DNA of 64,000 bases, taken from the NCBI GenBank assembly GCA_033439795.1, contig JAUTDP010000002.1:1116001-1180000 (forward strand), written 5' to 3'. The position numbers were made by a program, and so were the translations under genes. The notes below the pieces were generated by a model. It was given only the letters and a program-made list of their open reading frames with translations, was not told where the DNA came from and did not search any database. Every line of letters starts with the position of its first letter. Position 1 is the first letter of the stretch. Shown piece by piece: positions 56,061-64,000 of this stretch. Source of the stretch: Sordaria brevicollis (lineage: Eukaryota > Ascomycota > Sordariomycetes > Sordariales > Sordariaceae).

Positions 56061-59000
56061 CCTATTTAAATACTTAATTAATAATTATATATATAATTTA
56101 TACTTTCCGTATTAAATTTTAACGCTATAAAGAGAATACTATTATCCTTAATAAGAATAGTTTTAATTTATTTTCTTCTCGGGGAGCGCCGTTTCTTTTA
56201 ATTCTACCGGTCCTTTTTATTTATAAAGCGTACCTTTCTTTATTTATTAATATATAAATATAAAATTCCTCTCTTATACTTATTAGGACGGTATTTTTAA
56301 TAATCTTCTACAATATCCTTTATATAATCCAAATCTTCCGTATCTTTCCATTTATTTTAATAATAATTATATCTTTTCTATTTAATATAGTATTAAAGTT
56401 TATTTTCTACCTATTTATAATTGGCGATCTTTTCGACTTTGTATTGGGCGTTGGTATTAGAATCGGAATCGTTTTACGAATTTTCTATAAGTCCGGGAGG
56501 AAGAATTAATCGATTAAAAGGATTAGGGTTATTTAAGGTAGGGGAAAAATATACGACCGAAATAATTAAATATATTTTTATACTAGTAAGTAAATTTAAT
56601 TTATATATTAATCGGCTAACTTTTTTAAAGATTTCGAATAATTTAGCGCGCTATTAAAAGACTTTTTTTAATAATCGATTAAGTAAATAATATTTATAGT
56701 AAAGTTTTAGAAATACGTAATCTCCCTTTTCGAATTCGATTTATCGATAGTTAATATTATACCGAAGTTTAGCGTTAATTATAACGAAATTTATAACGAA
56801 TTATACTTTTTAACGTATATGGTTTCTGATAGTAGGGTTATTTATAAGGGAATAATTATTAATAAAAATTATATTAGTAAATATATTTAATAATCTTAAG
56901 AATTTATAACCGAAGAGGTATTTATAGGAAGAAATATTAATACCTTCGATAAAAGCGTTATTAAAATTCTATTATAATAATAGGATAATTAATAATTAAT
57001 TGTAATCGATTTCGTAATAGAAAGTATAATACCGGATAGCGATTTTAATAGTTTAATTCTTTTATTTAACCGTACTATTATTTAATAAATAATATATAAT
57101 AATTATTAATAATTTCATTCCTAATATTATTTATATTCCTTTCTAATATTAAGAAGTGTATTTTCGGTTTCGGTTAGAAATAATATTAATAAGGAAACCC
57201 TAATTATATAATAAGAGTATTTTAATTATAATAATACTTTATTCTATTATTATATAGGTATTATAATTAGGAATTAATAATATTCGTTTAAATATTTTAT
57301 TAATAATAGGTATTAGGGTATTAAATATTTTATAATTAGGTATTTACTATAGCGTATCCTTTATTAATACCGTAGGAAGATTAATAATGAAATCGAGAGA
57401 GATAATTCACATCGGTAACGCTTCTTTTAATTTAATTAATTAGTAATTTCTAATAGGTATTTATTTATTAATTTGGTTAAATTAATAGGCGGGGTAATAT
57501 TCGAAATATTATTTAATTAGGTATATTTTATTCGGAAACGAAACGTTTTATAAATTATATATTATATAATTATACTTAAAATAATATTTATCGTCGTATA
57601 TTATTTGTAAAATATCTTTTATAAATTTAAAAGGGATATAAAGGCTTTTAATATTATTTGCCTATTAATTATAAATAAGGCCGTTTTTTATAAAAAACGG
57701 ATAGTTAGGCTTCGAAAAAATAATATTTTTATCTTCGGAGATTTTTTTATATTCTTTTAAATATTCTATAATTTTCGCGAACTTTTTATTGGACGTATAA
57801 ATTATTATATAAAATTTATAGAGTTTAAAATTTATTTAGACTTTAAAGAAAGTATATTATATATCGTCGAAGGATAAATATTATATTCGATTTTTAATTT
57901 ATATATTATTTAAGATAAAAATCCCCTCCGGGTTTTTATTACCGGAAATAATCTTTAAACGGTTTAAAGTATTTAGTACGAAATTAAGCCTTTTAAAAAT
58001 ATAAAATACCTTTAATTTATATTCCGAAAAATAAATCGATATATTAATTAAACGGTAATTCGTTCTATTTATTAATAATATCCTTAAGGATTTCTACTTA
58101 ATAATACCTTTAATAAAAATATAATTGGTTAAAACGATTATTAATAAGTTATATACGTAGAAATAGGTATATAATTTTTTAATAGCCTAAACGAAATAAG
58201 CGACTTCTAATTCCAACGGGTTATAATGTATTTCCGTTTTAATTAATATTTTATTTAAAAATATAATTAGTAAAATTTAATTAAAAAGAATAAATAATCC
58301 TTTAATTTAAATATAATCTTCCTTAAAATAGAATATTAATATTATATAACCCCGTTTTAAAAAGCTATTAATTTATAAGAAGATAAAGCGGTTAGGGTTT
58401 AAATAATAGAAGATTATACTTTTATTATAAATAACGTACTAAAATACTTCGAAAATTATTTTTTTTACTATTATAAAGGTAAAAAAAATCTTCGTATAAT
58501 AGGCAACGTAGCGAATTAATTTACTAGGTTCGATTTTACTTAATTTCCGGCCTTCCGCTAAGAGAGCGACTTTTCGATTTTAAAGAGGATTTATTAATTA
58601 GGCGTAATATATAATTAAATAGCGAAAGAAGCCTATTTTTCTAATATATTATTTTAGAACTTTAAAATTATCCAAGAAAGTTAAATTTTTAAAAGTTTAA
58701 ATCCGTTCTTTCGTTATAAATAAATTAAGCCTATTAATATAAAAGCCGAATAATTTAACGTTAGGATATTTAAAATATAATTTTTTTAAAGATAATATTA
58801 TATTTTTAAATATAAAAAGGGAAAATATTACGTTTAAATACTTAAAGTAATTATTTACCGAAGTGGAAATAATTATAATATTATTAATATATATTTAATA
58901 ATAATTATAATATTCGCGGAGAAATATATTTATAAAGCGTTATACGTAAGCTAGCGTATTTTTAAATCCTATTTATATAACCGTCGGTTATTCGAATTTA

Positions 59001-62000
59001 TAGTATATAATTAGAATAAAGCGGTTATAATACTTCTATTATATTTTAAATTAATAAAAGAATAAAACGGTATCGATAATAATAATAATTACTTTTCCTC
59101 TTATAAACGTAATAATTTCGTATTAAAGTAGAAATAGGTAATTATTGGGAATAATTAAATTATTTAAAATTTAGAAATCGATTATAAAGCGGCTTTTCGG
59201 CCCGTTTTTCGTTTCCTTCTAAATTACGAAAATTAAGTACGCAAATAACGTTATATATTTTACTTAATTTATTTTCCTTTAACGGTATAAAACGTCGAAT
59301 ATTTTATTAATAATAGTTTAGTTTTTTTTATTTAAAAGGTATATACGTACTATAACTTTATAATTTTATTATTTATTAATTAAGGGTATTTTTATTATAT
59401 TTTCTTCGGGTATATTTATTAACCCGCTTTCCTTTTAAAATTTAAAGAACTTTTTAACGAGCTTTATTAACGCGCGAAAAATTTTCTTACTATTTGCGTA
59501 AATATATATACTTTCGTCTATTACGAATTCCGGCGCTTTTTCGTTTATTTAAATATTTAATATAAATTACTTATTAAGTATTTTAAGTAAATTACCTTCG
59601 GAAAATAATGGCGGCTATAATTTATTAATCGAATTAATTTCTTTTATAAGAATAAAATTATCGAGGTTAATATCGAATTCGATATTGGCGAAAATGGAGT
59701 AAATTTAATAAATAGCGGTAATAGCCTTTATAATAATTAAAGATAAATCGTTTTCTATTATTTAAAATATTTAATTAATTATTATTATTTCGTAAATATT
59801 AAATTATAAGGATATGAAATAGCCGTTAATTAAATACTCCGTAATTATACCAATTTTTTACTTCCTTAGAATAATTATAATTTAATTAATAATATTTTTT
59901 ATTAATATAACCTAGAGTGAGCGCGTATTAATAATTGCGTTAATAATTATAGTATAGTAAAAATCGAATAGGAAGTTCCTATTTTTAAGAAAGGAAGCGT
60001 AATAAATTAGAATTATTCGTTCTTCGTTAAAGCGTAGAATAATTTTCTTATCCGTAACGATTTTATAGGAATAATAATTAGGGGGTTTAAATACATCGAA
60101 TAAAATACTAAAATTATCCTAAAGGAAACGAATTTCCGCCTTTCGGTAATTAATATAAACTTATTTTAAATATAAGAAGGAATTAATTAAAAAGAAATTA
60201 GGTTTAAATTCGTTAATTATTTAATTAATAATTTTAATTTTTAATAAAGTCGCGTTATTATTAATATTAACGCTAAATAAATAGAAAGTAAATATCGTTT
60301 ATTTATAAAATTTAATCGGTTTACCTCTTATTTTTTTTATTTTTATTATATAATTAATAAAAATTAAATATTCGAAGGTATTTAAAAATACGTAGCCGAT
60401 AATAATTTTCGCTACTCTTAAATTTATATAAATTTTAATAAGGTTCGAATTAGGATTAATTTTAATTAAAATACGAACATAAGTAAATCCGGTTAAGGGT
60501 CCTTACCGAAATAATTTACTATTTTAGGGGATCGTTTCTTTAATTCGAAACGGGATTATAATAATATAAACGATTATCGTAAATAATTCCTTATTATAAT
60601 ATTCTCAATATTCGAAGAAATAATTACGGAATAGGAAAATTCTATCGTAATTTTAGCACTTATAAAAATAATCGTTAAAGGGAATAATAGGAATTACCCC
60701 TTCCGAATTAGATTTAATATTATACTTTTTAATATAATTACGTTTTTTTACTATTATTAAAAATTTTATTAAATATAAAAAATAAATAAATTCGTTATTA
60801 TATATATAATAAATAAAATTATTAGAATTGTATCCCTCCGAATCCTTTTTAATAAAACCGATTATATTCTTTATATAATTAATTCGATTAATACTTCGGT
60901 CGTAAATATAATTATAATCGCGGGTATAATTACTATCGCGGGTACGGTTATAATCGTAATTATAATCGAAACTTTAATTATAATCGTTCGGACGGGTATT
61001 AAGAAGACGGTTATTACAATAAAATCGGTTCTCCTAATTATAGTCGCGATTAGTACTACGGTTATAATTAATATTACGGTTACGATTAATATTATAATCT
61101 TTAAAATAATTTCGGCTATAATTACGGCTATAAATATTATTACAGAATAATAGTTAAGTACAATTAAAATTGGTATATTTATTTTTAACGACGGTGCGTA
61201 GAATAATACGTTTACCTTCGATAATTTATATATAAATATTAGTATTATATATAACAGGAGGGTTAAGAATATAAATTTTAATATTAATATTAAAATTATT
61301 CTAAATTTAAATTAAAACGCTATAATAATTATCCGTATCCCTAAGTATAATACTTATTACGCGAATAAGCCGGAATTACTTAAATATAAAATTAAGGGTT
61401 ATATTCTCATTTTAATAAATATTATATAGAGTAAGCCTATTTTTATTAAATTTATACGTAATTATAGCTAAATCGGGTATAAACTATATAATTAGGGTAT
61501 TAGTAAGCTTTTTAAAGGTAATGAACTAAATACGCTTAACCAGGGTCAATTAATTATATTACTATATATAAGCTACTCCTTATATTAATAATAACTATAA
61601 ATAAATTAATTATCGGTAAATAGAATTACGGGGGTCGTTAATAAGTAAATTATATAAACGTTCGGTAAATATAAGTACGTCGGTATATATTAAGCCGGAA
61701 TTAGTTTCGATAATACTTATATCGTTAGGGTTATTTATAAAAGGGTTGAAAGTACCAATTTCCTTACGTTTATACTTAATTTTATCTTCCTTAAAATCGG
61801 GGGTAAGCTTAAAGAAAGTAGGACAATAAATACTAATTCGGCTACTATATATAATTTTATTAAGTATTAAATTATTATACTTATTTTACAATTTATTATT
61901 ATTATTATTATTATTTCTATTATCCGAATTATTAACGTTAATAACAATAGGAAGAATATTTAGAAGAATTAAAGGAATATTATTTCTAACTTTATTACGA

Positions 62001-63961
62001 AGAGCCTTATAACTGGACGATTTATCTTTAAATAGCTTTTAATAATAAGCAATAGGATTATTAACTTAATTTTTAATAATAATTAATTTTATATCGAATA
62101 CAAAATAAATAACGTCGATAATATTATTATATAATATATTAGGGTTAAATAATTTTATTTTAACCGTATATAAATCGAATAAATTTTTAAAATATTAAAT
62201 TTACAAATTAGTATTCTCTTTAAAGTAACGTCGAAAATTAGCGTCGCGGTCCTTTAATCCATTAATAAAATTAAAAAAATTATTAACGTTTATTTTACCG
62301 CCTTTTTTAAATAATTTAATAAAGCGCAAATTATTTAATTAATTAACGGAAATTAAATCGCATTTATACTATTTAACTTACTTAAAGCCATTCTTAAAAT
62401 TATAATAGCGGGGTAAAAGGGTGCCGAAAATATTAGAGAAATATAAAACGGGGTTACCGTTATAATCGGTATTAAATTTTAAAATAAGTATATAATTAAA
62501 AGTAAATATAAGTAATTAATTATAAATACGATTTTTAGGAATAAAGGCGTGCGTATTAAAATTAGGATACGTATAAACGGGGAATTCAATAAGGTTATTA
62601 TCCTCAACGGTAAGTTAATAATAAGACGTTTTATAATTCGATAATTTATTTATAATATTTTCAATTTCGTCGGCCTAAAAAGGGCGGCGGCAATTTAAAA
62701 TTATAATAACTTCGGATATAGGGGAATTATTTAATAAATTGGATTTATCGGGGAAATAATTAAATATAATTTTACTTTTGCTTTTATTTTTATTTCTAAT
62801 ATTTAAAACGCCGATAATATCGAAGAATTTTTAATAATTTCTTTTTATATAGATTTTAAATTTAATAACCTTATTAGAGAAATTAATAATACGTTAACTA
62901 TCCGAATTGGAATTTTATTTAATTTATTTAAAATTAACGTCGACGGTTTTAATTATTATATTTATATAATTAAATTATTTCTAAATTTTTTTATTAAAAA
63001 TACATTTAAGAAGGTTTTCGTTGCCCTTATTCGAACTATCCTTTAAATCGTTATAATTAAAGGTAATAATATTACGATTATTATATTAAAAAGTACATTT
63101 AATAGGATTCTTTAAAATTTCGAATAGAATAATAATTAATAATTATCGGAATTTAAAAGGGGATAGGGTATTAAATACGGTTAAAATAATATTATTAATA
63201 ATATTAAATTTATTTTAAAGGGTTAGCGTAACGGTTTAAGAGGTTATAGTAGCGGGGTTAGTAAATTAATTAACCGTACGGTCTTACTTATAAATTTAGG
63301 TAACGTTACATTGGGTATTATCGTTTCGGAATTATAATAGAATAAATTAATTATTAAATCGTTTAACGTTATAAATAAAGGGCGCCGAAGGTTTATACAA
63401 GGAACGCTTTACAGTAGCGGAATCGTTATTTTCGCCGATTATATTAATAAATTATAAATACCCGTATTAAATACTTTTAATTTAATGAGAATGGTCGGTA
63501 AAAAAGGTTAATATAAATCCGTTATCCTATAATTATTTATATAAAAGATATATTAATAATAAGGGAAATAAATATAGGCTATCGTTATAGTATTATCCTT
63601 CAATAAATTTTTAATAACTTTAGTAGGAAGTACGATAGCTATTTTATAATAAGTAGGATCGCGGGGTTACCCTTCGCATCGAGGATTAAAAATGTTCGGA
63701 TCGGGGTAGTACTATATATTTTTATATATTCGTTTAATGCGAATCGACGCGAGTATAATAGTATAACGGAAATTAGAAATCTATAATACTATTTTACGAT
63801 AAATAATCGTAGAAGAGGGGGGGGGGGGTATAATTGCGGGGTTAACGTCTAAATACGATAAATAGAAGATTTTGTAATCGGACTAGTAAGTTCGCGATAA
63901 TAAGTAAATTTGCGAATTTATTAGAAAGGGTTATTACGAACGTTTAATTATAGTTATTAAA

Positions 63962-64000
63962 TAATAAGGTAATTGGGTAATATTACGAATGTTTAGTATA
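63962..64000 (-). repeat. Start of second LTR copy, cut by window end
   Basis: 39 bases align with 55813-55851. All ten differences are transitions, with the left copy holding C or G and this copy T or A, so this copy was RIPed. Confidence 0.8.

Larger units (their letters stand above)
55813..64000 (-). mobile_element. Ty3/gypsy LTR retrotransposon relic, cut by the window end
   Basis: Minus-strand remnants keep gypsy pol order. RT lies around 59.2-58.4 kb, with an FIIDFxIxNxLIIPNNYLFLL-like block, INNIIIIS where IDDIxIFS is expected, and GFYINRLNL. RNase H follows near 58.4-57.9 kb, then LINISIYFSEYKLKVFYI. Integrase is at 57.7-57.2 kb, with FEYYPAY where the H2C2 CEYCPAC is expected and IISLDFIINLPT at the first catalytic Asp. 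The order RT, RNase H, integrase defines Ty3/gypsy. A gag-like region lies around 62.7-61.2 kb. Its 3' LTR starts at 55813 and the 5' LTR begins at 63962 and runs out of the window. Confidence 0.85.

Noticed and set aside
56421..56657. 78-codon plus-strand frame
   Set aside because: Antisense of the gypsy element's mutated pol region.

Overview
The window comes from a filamentous ascomycete (Pezizomycotina, most likely Sordariales; this is an inference). The sequence shows short 50-110 nt introns with CTAAC/CTGAC-type branch sites, fungus-restricted families (HET, Rds1/LsdA, DUF6594) and very strong repeat-induced point mutation (RIP). It is a two-compartment mosaic. Three AT-rich, stop-riddled blocks (1-10440, about 29480-32930 and 53850-64000) hold mutated transposons. 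Two GC-balanced blocks (10450-29377 and 33098-53840) hold the genes.

AT-rich block 1 contains an unassigned degraded repeat (1-3150), a tRNA-like box B sequence (near 3190-3265) and a plus-strand Ty1/copia relic (about 4.2-9.7 kb). That relic is interrupted by a 307-bp, non-RIPed, solo-LTR-like insertion with a perfect 5-bp target duplication (6472-6788). AT-rich block 2 is a complete 3.72-kb PIF/Harbinger-like DNA transposon. It has 46-bp terminal inverted repeats and a 3-bp target duplication (29378-33097), a plus-strand DDE transposase relic and a convergent second ORF relic. AT-rich block 3 holds a minus-strand hAT transposase relic (about 54.0-55.8 kb). Next to it is a minus-strand Ty3/gypsy element (55.8 kb to beyond the window end), whose LTR start reappears at the right edge differing only by transitions.

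Gene block A, left to right: a HET-domain protein directly beside the RIPed block; a mitochondrial-type protein with HPEEWEGI repeats; a secreted Rds1/LsdA ferritin-like protein; a poly-Q, FAR1-like zinc/ankyrin regulator; a 477-bp MITE; an eight-exon divergent protein kinase with a GNTPPKP-type tail; an EthD/dimeric alpha-beta-barrel-like protein; and a small mitochondrial membrane protein. Gene block B: a DUF6594 three-TM protein; a long gene-poor stretch; phosphoketolase (X5P/F6P to acetyl-P); a maltose/galactoside-type O-acetyltransferase with an added C-terminal TM segment; a Cys-rich N-terminal protein whose only consistent intron is GC-AG; a broken HET-like gene; and a Lys-rich hypothetical protein near the last AT boundary. 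The genes do not form an obvious pathway cluster. Both HET-type loci lie within about 3.5 kb of a RIPed block. Exon boundaries were read by eye from splice signals and frame continuity. No clearly new multi-gene system is evident; the divergent kinase and the transposon structures are the most distinctive items.
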